Source: Anticarsia gemmatalis (Eukaryota > Arthropoda > Insecta > Lepidoptera > Erebidae). Taken from it: a stretch of 64,000 bases of DNA. Where the stretch lies: assembly GCF_050436995.1 (NCBI RefSeq), contig NC_134765.1, forward strand, positions 8,273,501-8,337,500, written 5' to 3'. This document shows, piece by piece, positions 21,167 to 31,718 of this stretch. The position numbers and the translations under genes were made by a program. The notes beneath the pieces are model-generated. The model saw only the letters and a list, made by a program, of their open reading frames with translations. It was not told the origin of the DNA and did no database searches. Position 1 is the stretch's first letter. The number at the start of each line of letters is the position of its first letter.

Positions 21167-21204
21167 ACAAACCGCACTTACGGTTCTTAGTAAGAGCGGT
21201 TTGT
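21167..21204. repeat. isolated perfect-loop hairpin, 15 bp stem
   Basis: ACAAACCGCACTTAC pairs with GTAAGAGCGGTTTGT at 14 of 15 positions around the loop GGTTCTTA. It does not belong to any repeat family found here. It could be a relic of a palindromic transposon or a small structured RNA. Confidence 0.6.
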
Positions 21205-21741
21205 TTTAAAAAAAGAGAAAAGCGAAGTGAAATGATTCCTATATCACGGGGACCTTAACAAATATATAAATTACTCAAATTCATCGCACATTGCCGAGAA
21301 TAAAAAAAAATAGATCACAAGAAACATTTATTTTTGGATTTTAATAAGATTTTCCATAAAATAAATTAAAACAATTCTCAAAAATACGTAGCATTACAAT
21401 ATGTGTATCAAAACACAACATGCGTTTCTATATAGCAAAATGCAATGATAATAAAGCGAAACCTAATTAATTTTGTGCCATATTAACTTTAAAAACAGTT
21501 TCTACAGTCACCACATGCCGCAACTAATCTTATTCTCTCAAGAATCTTATTAGCTTGCAGTTGTCATAAGTTTATCCACTCGCTAACCGACTCACGTAGC
21601 TAAGACCGTAACATCAATCTAATTTCAATATGATATATACTATTGCTTCGCTAAAAGAATATCTAATAGACTCTGAACGATTTGCTACAACTAACTCGGT
21701 TAATATTTATCGGACTGGTTGAGAATTTTGATGATACAAGT
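21205..21741. other. AT-rich DNA, nothing recognised
   Basis: Sequence between the 21.2 kb hairpin and the interrupted MITE-1, without recognisable content. Confidence 0.45.
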
Positions 21742-22138
21742 CTGTAGCGTTATTCTCTACAATTGGTACTTTTTTTTAAAGACAACTCCCGCATTAAGAA
21801 TTTCTCTTGTGTCGCGGGGACTTCTACAAACATACAAACAACGGACACAAAGTACGACCAGACCCGAAACAATTATTTGTGGATCACACAAATAATGTGG
21901 AATCGACCGTGTGGGAATCGAACCCACGACCTCCTGACGCAATAGTAGCAGCGTGGCGACCTAAACCACTGCGCCACGGAGGCTAGTCAAATCGAGCATA
22001 GAGAGTTTGACATTTAAAATGCACTGCAAAAATAGTTCCTGAGGCGCCCGCTAGAGGCGCTGCTCTGATTGTTATACTTTTTTTTTCGATAACTAGCCGG
22101 TTGTCGATAGCCAATAGAGATAGATATTCGAGCTACTG
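21742..22138 (+). mobile_element. MITE-1 copy interrupted by SINE-A
   Basis: The left part is 21742-21769 (CTGTAGCGTTATTCTCTACA, ATTGGTAC) and the right part is about 21990-22138 (GAGAGTTTGACATTTAAAAT, CGCCCGCTAGAGGCGCTGCT, ending TTCGAGCTACTG). Joining the two restores the order seen in uninterrupted copies. The MITE is therefore older than the SINE-A within it. Confidence 0.85.
21770..21989 (-). mobile_element. SINE-A, minus strand, inserted in MITE-1
   Basis: From the right end inward: GCGCCACGGAGGC (head start), GGGAATCGAACCCACGACCT (B box complement), the AATTATTTGTG hairpin, TTTGTGTCCGTTG complement, and a T-rich left end (TTTTTTTTAAAGACAACTCC) corresponding to the A-rich tail. It is nearly full length. 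Confidence 0.9.
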
Positions 22139-22699
22139 ATAGTATATTTATCTATCCAGTTTTTAACATTTGCCATAAAATACAGATCGGTTGAATATAT
22201 TACGAGGAAAACACGATAACAAGAAAATCTAGAACAATAAATACTGAGTTATGATTCGAAGTTATGAGTTCAATAGGTCCCACAGGGCAATGACCTCGTA
22301 TCGTTTTCCAATAAAACTCTGTCGATCTAAGACGATTTAGAACCAATCGTTTGCACACACAGCTATCTTATTAAACGCTTTGTAGTATAAAACCAACATT
22401 TTTTACTTTCTGCGCGTCTGGTAGCTGCTACTTTCAAACCCATAAAGTTAGCGCATAATCATATTTCAAATTCGACAATGGCGGGCGTTAACTTTAAAAA
22501 CATTACCGATATTGGTTTTGAAATGACAAATGGCAAGCAGATGGGTTCACAAACTTTGCATGCAACAATATTTTACGTTCAAAGTTTTAACAAGTGACTT
22601 CACACAGTGTTCCGACATTTTGAACAAATGGTTCCCAAAGATCGTATTTTACAAGAGAATGCGAATAAAATGGTACAAGTATATATTCTTGTGTGATGT

Positions 22700-22742
22700 A
22701 ATAATCCCCCTTGCCTTGCAAAGGGACAGTAATGGGTTCAAA
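22700..22742 (-). mobile_element. SINE-F tail scrap
   Basis: CCCCCTTGCCTTGCAAAGGG followed by ACAGTAATGGGTT is the reverse complement of the AACCCATTACTGTCCC end of SINE-F. Only about 40 bp remain. Confidence 0.45.
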
Positions 22743-22819
22743 AAAAAGCATGAATTAAAATGAGAGTGACGTCAATGTTGGTTGAGAAAATATGATATTT
22801 ATAACTGATATTTCACTAT

Positions 22820-22926
22820 TACCCGGCTTCTGATTACATGTAGCGGTAGTTTATCTATTCAATATTTTATTGTGAGTTTAAACGCTTAGATAAACTACCG
22901 CTAAATGTATCTCAAAAATTGGTGGT
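22820..22926. mobile_element. MITE-2, complete copy (107 bp)
   Basis: The left arm is TTACCCGGCTTCTGATTACA, then TGTAGCGGTAGTTTATCTAT. The right arm is TAGATAAACTACCGCTAAAT, then GTATCTCAAAAATTGGTGGT, AA. Nearly the whole element is a self-complementary hairpin with a short loop around 22862-22880. Confidence 0.85.
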
Positions 22927-24737
22927 AAATTAAGTGGAGTCTTACATATTTTTAGAACTACTCCAACCAGATAAGGATATTATAAAATCTTTAAATTTTT
23001 ATTGAGAAAACAGTATTACTGTTACCGCTTATACGATGCGATTCAACTCGATGGAAATCGTGAAGGAAAGCCTAACAATAGTAACATTGGAGTATCAATA
23101 ATATCCAATTACCGATTGTCGTAGAAACGCGTCGACTATAATCATAAGGCTTATAACCAATTAACGATATTAATTAATAATTGTTTATCATCACATATCT
23201 CAATATAATGAAGTATCATCGTGGTATCATGTCTTAATTGGCGTGATTAGCGAACCGTATGTTGATCTTGTGTACATAACCCTTAGCTAACACGCGTTTC
23301 TGTGTCGTAAATAAGAAGCAATGGAACATTTTTGCATTCCAATTGAAAATTAAGTGTCTTTGAGCACACTCAAGCAAGAAGTTTCTACTTTTCAATTAAG
23401 TCTGACTCATATATATTTCACAAAACTAATAAAATATATTTTATACGAATATTTAAGATTCGCAAGTAAATAGAAATCAAATTAAAATATTTCTTGGATT
23501 TTATTTACTAAAGAAGCAGTGTGTTTGGAATCATTTTGAATCGAACGTGAAGATTTTTACAAGCCTTTACATGAGATAAAATCCGATTCACACTTCGCAT
23601 TAATAGCAATATTCACTAAAAATCATACAAAAAAACAGAAAAATACTCTCCACATAATAAAAATAAACAATTATTTTCAGTTTTTCATGTTACATGAGTA
23701 CTTTAAATCAAACAATGCTATATTTAAAGCAAGAATGCGTGAAAACATTTCGTCCGGATTATTACGCACGGGTTACACTGTTATACTCGAAGAACGTTCG
23801 TAAAATACGATTTTACGATGTGAAAGAATGTAGGAAATGTTTAACCTTTTATACATACTTATTTGTTCAAATTGTTATATGTTCCTAAGTATAAAAATTG
23901 TAGTTTGATTTTTCGAACAACATTTTCTGATTCTCGTTTTTAATGGGCATTGTTATTGCTTTCCTTTCAAGTTCAATCATACTATAATGTAAAAAGACTT
24001 TTTCCCCGACCTTATATTAGTTACTGGAGTTAATTTATGCTTAGATGCAAGCAAAGATGGAAGCATTTCTAATTAGCTCTAAGCTAAATACCAGGAACCG
24101 TATTGTGTAATCCACTGTAAACCCTAGTTCCTCAAATTATATAACTTAGCTGCTAATTTTCATTGGTTCATTGTAATTATAACCTTATGTGCGAGACGTA
24201 AGGTTCATTTTGCATTGAGTGTAGTTTTAAGCTCGCTTCATATAACTTGTTAGATAATAAGCTGTCTTTTCCAGTATGTTTCATAAGAGAATCTTTGGTA
24301 TAGTGTAAAAGTTGGCGGCTAAGTTAGAAAGCGTTAGTGATTTTGAAAACTATAGTCTAACAACTTAGTAGAGTGTTATAAAATACAGGCTACAAACTGT
24401 TGCACTTTACAAGTTTTGATTAAACCACCCCTTATCATACTTTAAAACAAATGTGAATGTAATTAAGCAATAATGGAGGTGTACTACGACGCGTAGCGCG
24501 CTTCCCTTCTTTTATATTTTTTTATTTTTTTGATATATTTGTTTTTTTTTGTCAATGTCGTTAATTTTAATAATCTAATGTAAATATATAGTTATATAAG
24601 TTCTGTACTGTAAAATAATACGTTATTCTAGAATAAATACCTATTAAGCAATCTATTTCATTTTTGCTTCTTCACAACTTCCTATCAAACATTAGACGCA
24701 AGCAGTCCCCAAAATACCGATTTGTTAATAACATTAT
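22927..24737. other. AT-rich DNA; possible 3'-end-like segment at 24.44-24.65 kb
   Basis: Nothing was recognised up to 24440. Around 24477-24650 a GGAGGTGTACTACGACGCGT stretch is followed by T-tracts and closes with GAATAAATACC, reminiscent of a transcript or retroelement 3' end. I found no second copy in the window, so no call is made. Confidence 0.35.
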
Positions 24738-24800
24738 TAGTTCTACGTGAGAATCGAACCTGCGACCTGGCGACAGATTGTGGAGCGACCATAAGACGTC
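24738..24800 (-). mobile_element. tRNA-like SINE head, fragment
   Basis: GAGAATCGAACCTGCGACCT is a B-box complement of the same kind as in the other SINEs here. The A-box side (TGTGGAGCGACCATAAG) is diverged and no body could be traced. A short open frame on the opposite strand is an accident of this segment. Confidence 0.4.
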
Positions 24801-25167
24801 TTTGCTGTTGTTAGAATGTAGGTCATTTGTAAGCATAGCAAGTGTTTACGCATTTTCCAACGCCTCCAATTTACTTCTGATGAAATTTGGGCTTCGAGGG
24901 CTTTCCCAAGGCTTTCGAGTTTCGAGGCAAGTGTCATTGGTGTTTTTGTTTGACGGAGCTGGTGTTAGGCTTTTGCGGTTTGCAGGGAATAAATTCTGTG
25001 GATGGCATTTTGACAACTCATAATTAGGTCGAAATTAAGAGAAATGTAACTTTTTCGAAATTACGCTTTTTGAGTAACTAAAAAAAAACACGATTATTAT
25101 AGTCGCATATTCAATAAAATTCAATTGCAATATAACAAAGTAGTAACATTAGTATCTATAAAATTAT
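24801..25167. other. unassigned DNA of slightly higher GC
   Basis: The stretch 24830-25020 is less AT-rich than its surroundings and open on both strands (81 and 64 residues). I see no motif in either frame. It may be an old repeat body attached to the tRNA-like head at its left. Confidence 0.3.
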
Positions 25168-25340
25168 ATAGCGAAATTCTCTGTCACTATCAACTAACGA
25201 CAACCGGCTAGCTAGATAATCAATAAATTTGGTACAAATATCTGATCGGCGCCTCTAGCGGGCGATGTAAGAACTATTTTTGCAGTACATTTTAAATATC
25301 AAACTCTCAATACTCAATAATACCGACTGTACAAATCTCA
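25168..25340 (-). mobile_element. MITE-1 copy, ends slightly decayed
   Basis: It begins TATAGCGAAATTCTCTGTC and carries CGACAACCGGCTAGCTAGAT, CGGCGCCTCTAGCGGGCG and TTTTTGCAGTACATTTTAAA. It closes with ACCGACTGTACAAATCTCAC. Orientation is the same as the 17.9 and 58.3 kb copies. Confidence 0.8.
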
Positions 25341-26431
25341 CGAGAGCTCGGCTTGATTTAAAGTATTGAGTTGTGATAGACGCAGTAAAAAATAGTAAAC
25401 ATCTTGTGGTTACACCAGAATTGTAAAACCGCAATCATCGTACTATTGACATGAGGAAACAAGACGTATTTTAATACAACTAGTATACAATATTATTATT
25501 TACAAATGCTCTTCTTATTTACATACTAATATTTGTAATTGCTTGTACATCTCTCTCTCGTTTAAAGATGGAATTTGGCAGTCGCATAAAAAAATAACTA
25601 CCATAATTCATTTTTTTATGACACTATTGAGACTTAAAAAATCTGCAGGTAACGAAAACATAAAATTATTATAAAATATTAACTGCACTTATTCCAATAT
25701 TTACCTACACCCGTAGTTCCCAGAAAAATAAAGGCACGCTTGCTAGAAATACTTTTAAAAACCCGATACTGCCTCGGATTTAAACGCAATTAAACACATC
25801 GCAGAAAATATAATCAATAAAAAGCCAACCATTTCTCGAAAATCACGAACAATGCAAGAGTTTTTCAATAACTTTATTACAGGAAAAATGAATTCTATAC
25901 AGATAGGACAAAATGGCAACCGGGCTCTATCTAAGAATAGAGAGCGTTACGAGAAAATCCCTCGAGAGTTTCTTATTGCTCGTTAAGCTATAGCCACTGG
26001 CATTAATCGCATTTTGTTAAAGCTTTATATGGGCTTACCCGCTTTTGTAAATAAGTAGGTGGATACGTTTTTGGTTTAATCCCTACGCTTATGAGTGGTG
26101 ATGTGGATTATAAAAGTATTATCATATATTTGCGCTCCTTTGGCTCAATTTTTACAACTGTGACTTTTTAACTTAGTTGATTAACTTTATTTTTCATTTA
26201 CCAATCAAGTCCCAGATGGTATGTAGTCTTTCCAGGTGAGTATTTTTGCAATTGTTGTATTTTTCATGAATTCAACACCTGCTACGTTAGTTATATTATT
26301 ATGATCCATCCATGTCTCTTTCCAAGGTTGGTTAGGGTCATGACTAATGGACTTTTTTTATTGATATTAACGCTATTATTATTACTAGATGACTACACAT
26401 AAAGACTAACAGATAACAAAAAATCCATTTT
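25341..26431. other. AT-rich DNA, nothing recognised
   Basis: No repeat family member or protein-like frame was seen in this kilobase. Confidence 0.5.
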
Positions 26432-26432
26432 T

Positions 26433-26612
26433 TATCTTTATATATATAATTCTTCTGTAAGTGTGTATGTCACTGAACTTCTCTTAAACGACTGGACCGA
26501 TTTTGATGATGATCCCCTTGAACACACACAAAAAATGTTATCAAAATCGGTCCAATCATTTAAGAGAAGTCTAGTGACATACATACTTACAGAAGAATAT
26601 ATATATAAAGAT
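26433..26612. mobile_element. Helitron-2 5' end duplicated as an inverted pair (foldback)
   Basis: The left arm (26433-26510, TATCTTTATATATATAATTC onward) and the right arm (26536-26612, reverse complement) match over about 77 bp with roughly nine differences. Each outer end reads A|TCTTTATATATATA, the Helitron-2 5' terminus. The spacer (GATCCCCTTGAACACACAC) is the normal continuation of Helitron-2 as seen at 5578, so the right arm plus spacer is original and the left arm is the inverted addition. No CTAG 3' end is present. Confidence 0.8.
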
Positions 26613-26877
26613 AATAAATAAATATTATTGGACAACTCACACACGGTCATTTGATTCCAAACTAAGCAGAGCTTGTACTATGGTAACCAAATAACTGATA
26701 AACATACTTATAGACTTCTAAATACATACTTATATAGATAAATTGACAACCAGGCTTAGAACAAATACTCGCGCTCATCACACAAAGATTTGTCCCGGGT
26801 GGGATTCGAACCCACCACACGCGGCGCTACGGTTGTTGCGGCGAGGTGACCGCTTAAACCACTGCGCCAAACGTGCA
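26611..26877 (-). mobile_element. SINE-B, apparently complete (267 bp)
   Basis: The right end has a tRNA-like head: AACCACTGCGCCAAACG (A-box complement) and GTGGGATTCGAACCCACC (B-box complement). The body ends with the complement of GTTTGGAATCAAATGACCG and GTGTGAGTTGTCCAATAAT. The tail (AATAAATAAATATT) touches the foldback at 26433-26612. The minus-strand ORF over the head is spurious. Confidence 0.85.
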
Positions 26878-27528
26878 GTTATAGTTATTATAACGATATA
26901 TACATACGTATACGATTGCTCTCGAACTCTTAGAAACAGCTTGTTTAATATTTTAAATACCATTAGGTCGCAAGCGCTTTCAGAAAAAAATATTCGTTTA
27001 AGTATTTTATGGCTGTAGATTCGCTATCAAATGAATTTTCCTTATTATACCTTTGCCTATACTCTATAGTGTAACAGACACGATTTTATATAAATATGCA
27101 TGTAAGACCCATTATACTCAAAAATATCAAGCGAAGGCGGAAGTATGCCGAAAGCGAACGGAGGTTCCTTGTTTTTCCCTGAATCTGTATAACATGTCCC
27201 ATAAATGTCAACCAAGGAAAATGCGTGGTCGCCCTCCTAACAGATTCTTTATGACGTGGCCCTTTATATTTTATGTACATGTGTTTGAAATATAAACGAG
27301 ATTTTTATTTTTACTCCTTCTGACTTAAAACAATAAAAGTTATTTTGCTGAGTTGTTTTTTAAAGGGTTCATCTCTAAAAGAACTAACTTGAATGAGTAC
27401 AGTCAACCTGGGTGACTTTGAATCATTTGAGTAACATTGACAGAGGGAATATGAACTAGTTTCGATAATTTTTTCATATGAAACCAACAGAATTGATAAA
27501 AGTTTGGTTATATTTTTAATTTTTTTTA
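26878..27528. other. unassigned DNA; weak LINE-like frame at 27200-27250
   Basis: The plus frame over 27053-27295 contains KMRGRPPNRF, similar to the RGRPPxRW motif near the C-terminus of many LINE reverse transcriptases, but neighbouring residues do not support it. Nothing else was recognised. Confidence 0.3.
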
Positions 27529-27600
27529 ACCCTCTACTGTCCCACTGCATGGCAAGGGTCTCCTTCCAAGCTAGGGAGGGGTTAGGCTTTGAGTCCGTAA
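27529..27600 (-). mobile_element. SINE-F tail fragment
   Basis: ACTGTCCCACTGCATGGCAA, then GGGTCTCCTTCC, GGGAGGGGTTAGGCTTTGAG. It is the same tail block as at 44834, without head. Confidence 0.65.
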
Positions 27601-28243
27601 AGTAAATTATATAAACAATTAATTCATATCAAAAGATTAGGTAATCAATTTTAATTTATATCAAACTTTCGATTGGTTCTTACTATCGAATACAAAACTA
27701 TCGATTGTACAATTAATAACTGATATGTTTTTTTTATTAATACAGAACTTTACTTTATCATACATCAATTTTATCCTTCCATTGCTGCAGGATAAACTGC
27801 GAGCTAATTAACATAATTTAAGTCTAGATATAACAAAATCTCTTCTAATGAGAGCAAATTTGTTTAAGCTGCTTATACAATATGAGTTGAGTTCTATAAA
27901 TAATAGCTTGGAATGTAGGTTGGTCAGGAATTTCACAAATGTGGAGCAAAATAATATGTTCATGTTTACAGTAGCCCGTAAATCTTGCTTTTGTTTCTAA
28001 AGTTATTGTAAACAGCTATTAAAACAATGCGCGAATTAATATTGAACGCACGCGCACGGATGTTTACGTTATTTTATGAATAAACTTATTCTTCGTAATT
28101 GTAAATGATGTAATGTAATTTTGGTAACAATCGGATCATTTAAGCATGAAAAAGCACTTGCCCCAAAAATTTATAGCCCTTTGGGTTTGTTTGTGTTAGA
28201 AAATTAGCTTTACAAGATCATAAAAATACATAAAATCAAGTAT
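27601..28243. other. AT-rich DNA, nothing recognised
   Basis: Several TATCGATT/AATCGATA-like words cluster at 27665-27715, too short to interpret. No repeat family. Confidence 0.45.
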
Positions 28244-28403
28244 ATTCTGATACGATAAGTGCTAACGAGTATCGAGAATTTGACATTTAAAGTGTGCCGA
28301 GCAGTTAGTTCCTACGGCATCCGCTAGGTGCGCTGATCAGGTTTTAATGCAAAATTTCTCGGTAGCTAACCGGTTGTCAATAGTCGATAGTAATAGAGAA
28401 CTG
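28244..28403 (+). mobile_element. MITE-1 copy (about 160 bp)
   Basis: GCTAACGAGTATCGAGAATT, TGACATTTAAAGTGTG, CCGCTAGGTGCGCTGATCAG and GCTAACCGGTTGTCAATAGT occur in this order. It ends near TAGAGAACTGCCCC. The left terminus (near 28244) is decayed. Confidence 0.8.
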
Positions 28404-29069
28404 CCCCTCTGTTGACACTACGCAAATCACGTAAATTATATTATCATCCGCTCTTATGTGAAAAGAGTTTTTTTTCAAATATCTCCATAATATTTCTGAA
28501 AAATAAATCCTTCAAAAAAGGGCCACTTATCCCTGATATAATAATCGGGTCCAAAATAAACAATAACATATGTATGACCCTTTGTTTTCAATTAAAACCA
28601 TATTATTCTAATTCCCAAATGACCATGAAAGGTCCAGGGTAGGCTTTCCTAAGCAAATACTGGGTACATTTTATAAGTACTTAACATTATAATTTTAGTG
28701 GACTGTGTAATGTGGGGTCCCAAATTCTTATATTAATTGATATTTTATGCTGATGTCTGACTGGAAGCCTGAACTTTGCTGAAACAGTTTTACAAATACA
28801 TTAAAATGGAGATTAAGTGAATGAAGGGTTTCGTAATTACTACTACTTTTTTATTTTCTTTACTATGTAAGCTAAATCTTTATCAATGTTAAGATTTATA
28901 CTAGATTGTCAATGGATTTAGAGTTTATTGCATCACAGATAGCCAGATGCGGCCAGGAGACTTTATTAAATTATAATGTATTAACAAGTACAGAAGCATT
29001 TAACAGAAGTATATACAACAAAGAATTATATTATAAAATAGCTTTTTTCGTATTCCTATAAAGCAGAAT
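28404..29069. other. AT-rich DNA, nothing recognised
   Basis: The open frame at 28412-28642 has no recognisable motif. No repeats of the listed families. Confidence 0.5.
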
Positions 29070-29154
29070 GAAAAATCTGCAAGTAATTTTTAAATGTAAC
29101 TTTCATATATAGGATATGAAAGTTGCATTTAATTTAAAATTACATTCATTTTTC
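29070..29154. other. 85 nt imperfect hairpin, pre-miRNA-like
   Basis: The arms are 29070-29107 and 29115-29154 around a 7-base loop TATAGGA. From the loop outward: ten pairs (CTTTCATA side), a G-T pair, seven pairs, a 3-base bulge, seven pairs (AAATTAC), an internal loop of 6/4 bases, and seven pairs (GAAAAAT/ATTTTTC). Size, loop and scattered bulges resemble a microRNA precursor, but a decayed palindromic transposon would look the same. Strand of any transcript is unknown. Confidence 0.4.
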
Positions 29155-29372
29155 TCACCCGATATGTCTACAGGCATAGCTTACTAAATATTCTGGAAAT
29201 ATCTATAGAAACGATCTACTACAAGGCTTTGTAGAAGCTTGTTTAATCTAGGCCTTTACAGACTGTGTGTCGATCGCAGATACACCGTCTGCGGTCATAA
29301 AGGGGAGTACGAAACTGTTTGTTGATTAAGTCTGGAATACACGCAAAATACATATATTCCTATTTAATAGTT

Positions 29373-29642
29373 AGCAGTCCTATTTGGCGCTGTCGGTAGT
29401 GTATTCGACTAGCGATCATGAGGTCTTGGATTTGTTTCCTCGATCTTTTCTAATTTATATTATAAATATTTCTCTGAAATAGCTCGGAATTCGATAACGT
29501 ACCCAGTATAAATGGGCTCGCTTCCTATTATATGGGACTAATGTCAATAGCGAAACGATAAGACTTACATTGTAAATAGCGAGACGTAGGTGTGTTTTGT
29601 ACACCTCTACACTTTCGGGTATAACAGACGTAATATTATGCA
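29373..29642 (+). mobile_element. SINE-C, plus strand, near full length
   Basis: The head at the left has GCGCTGTCGGTAGTGTATTC and GGTCTTGGATTTGTTTCC (B box). The body has GAATTCGATAACGTACCCAG, TATTATATGGGACTAATGTC and GTACACCTCTACACTTTCGG. The tail is ACAGACGTAATATTATG. Helitron-1 begins immediately at its 3' end. Confidence 0.75.
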
Positions 29643-29890
29643 CTAGCTGACCCGCGCAACTTCGCTTGCGTCACATAAGAGAGAATGGATCCCAATTTTC
29701 CCCGTTTTTGTAACACTTTTTACTCCTACTCTGCTCCTATTGGTCGTAGCGTAATGATATATAGCCTTCCTCGATAAATGGGCTATCTAACAGTGAAAGA
29801 ATTTTTCAAATCGGACCAGTAGTTCCTGAGATTAGCGCGTTCAAACAAACTAACAAACTCTTCAGCTTTATAATATTATAGTATATATAG
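29643..29890 (-). mobile_element. Helitron-1 copy
   Basis: The plus strand begins CTAGCTGACCCGCGCAACTT (the complement of the 3' hairpin CGCAA-GCGAAG-TTGCG and the CTAG end). It contains GGCTATCTAACAGTGAAAGA and AGTAGTTCCTGAGATTAGCG, and ends at the complement of a decayed 5' terminus (TTTATAATATTATAGTATA). It is about 248 bp and non-coding. It abuts SINE-C with no visible gap. Confidence 0.85.
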
Positions 29891-30477
29891 TATAATAGTA
29901 TAAATAAGTAGGTACCAATTTTACGAATTTCAGAAAAAATATTTGAAGGTCATTATTTTGTTAGCTTATTGTTATAGAACTAATTAATTTGCCGCAGCAA
30001 TGAGCACAATTGTATTGTTTTAGAAAATGTATAATTCTACCAGACACTAGCTCCAGACTTTTGAGGTCGTCGCTCTTTTGTACTCATTTCAAATATAATT
30101 TATTTGAATTTCAGTAATTCTGTAAATATTCTCAACTTGATTAGTCTGAGGTTTTTAACGATTACTAATTAAGCTGTAAAGTTTTGAACTTTATTATTTG
30201 TTCTAAATTAAATCATTTTGAAATTCGTCTTGAATTCGGTCGAAGGAAAAATTTGTATAATTTTATTGTAAGTAAAAGACTAATGAGTCTAGACTCGTTG
30301 TCTGTAATTTTGGTTAGAATTAATGTGAAAAACCTCAAAGTTTCTTTATTTAGATCAGTACAAAGCATTTTATTTCATTAGCTCAAAGAAAATAGAAGCT
30401 AAGTTGAAGAAACCGATTAAAGGTACAAAATTAGAATTGTTTTAACTACGAAGTAAAATAATTCTTGCTTATACTTA

Positions 30478-30892
30478 TTATTATAATAATATAAAACCCG
30501 TAAATATGTTTTTGCTTCTCTTTTATCTCCATTGTTTCGTAGTAGTGTATGGATGTGTATTTAATTGCGATGTGCACTTAATAAATATGGCCAGCTGATA
30601 AATATGGTCACTTACTAACCCAAACACGAAATATTGTCACGCGACCATAGATTGTCGCTAGTCTCGCATGTATCCGAAAGGCGTACCTGTCAACCCTTCC
30701 TGTTCCCTAGTGTCGGTTAAAGTAGAACATGCATGAGGTTTAGTATGATGGTATGTGGCCATATCTGACCCAGGTACCTTATTTATTAAGTGCATCGCAA
30801 TACACATCCATAGAATCCATACACAAGTACAAAACAATGGAGATAAAGGGAGCAGCAAATACATATTTACGGTTTTAATATTATTATAATAA
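30478..30892. mobile_element. TIR-4: 415 bp element with ~108 bp terminal inverted repeats
   Basis: The left arm is 30478-30590: TTATTATAATAATATAAAAC, CCGTAAATATGTTTTTGCTT, TATCTCCATTGTTTCGTAGT, ATGGATGTGTATTTAATTGC, CACTTAATAAATA. The right arm (30784-30892) is its reverse complement with a few indels, for example CACAAGTACAAAACAATGGA and TACATATTTACGGTTTTAAT. The ~195 bp between is unique and more balanced in GC (TCGCTAGTCTCGCATGTATC, GGCCATATCTGACCCAGG). A 68-residue frame spanning it shows no motif. No second copy was found in this window. Class is unknown: a MITE or foldback element. Confidence 0.75.
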
Positions 30893-30903
30893 ATATATAA
30901 GTA

Positions 30904-31089
30904 CTAGCGGACCCGACAGACGTTGTCCTGTCTATTAAATTAAAAATTAATTAAAAAAACATTGTCTAGCGGACAACAAACAAAAAAACACACACAAAAA
31001 ATTTCATCAAAAGCGATCCAGTTGTTTAAGAGAAGTTCAGTGACATACACACTTACAGAAGAATTATATAAACTATATATATATAAAGA
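30904..31089 (-). mobile_element. Helitron-2 copy with a re-paired 3' hairpin
   Basis: The minus strand starts A|TCTTTATATATATA and ends GGGTCCGCTAG|T. The 3' hairpin is GACAGG-ACAACG-TCTGTC, with the same loop as the 5.5 kb copy but a different, still pairing stem. It lies 11 bp from the TIR-4 end. The open frame at 30962-31144 is spurious. Confidence 0.8.
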
Positions 31090-31540
31090 TAAGCAAGAAT
31101 TATTTTACTTTGTACGTAAAATTAATCAAATTTTGAACCTTTAATATCTTTCTTCTTTTTTTTTCTTTCTGTTTGCCCTTGTTTCGAGTAAAATGTCGAT
31201 TTAGATGTTCATTGTAAAATACCATTAAAAGAAAGATAAAGTACATAGCAAGGACCGAATATTTTAATATAATTTTCTAGACAAAGGATCATCGATAATC
31301 CTTCTTTTGAAAAAACTATTTCTGCCAATCAATTGCCACATCTTATTCTTTAGTTGCTCAAATAAAACCCCAAATGCGAGTCATCGAGAGATTGGTTCAA
31401 AATCAAATTATATATCAATCTATCAATCAGTATCAGTTCATTAAATTAGTCGAAGATTGGCTGATTGTCAGTTTGATCTCTTAGACATTGATATTATTTA
31501 CTTAGAAATGTATTTTCAGACCACCATCGTTTGATTTACA

Positions 31541-31718
31541 CTAGCTTAAGACCACAACTATTCCTGCGTAAGAAATAAAGTTTCTCATAACTATATGAAG
31601 ATATAAATAACTCTATTATGCGTATAGATCTATAATTTTATCAAAATCGTTCTAGCCGTTTTGGTTTTAAAAGAAGTAACAAACTAAAGTAGAAAAACAC
31701 TTTTTCGCGTATAAAAAA
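31541..31718 (-). mobile_element. Helitron-4-type relic
   Basis: It starts CTAGCTTAAGACCACAACTA on the plus strand, with TTTATCAAAATCGTTCTAGC and GTTTTGGTTTTAAAAGAAGT farther right. The pattern resembles the reverse of the Helitron-4 type, strongly decayed. Confidence 0.4.

Noticed and set aside
27053..27295. LINE reverse transcriptase end suggested by RGRPP
   Set aside because: Only the five-residue motif fits. The expected W and the following basic helix are absent and the DNA matches no repeat here.
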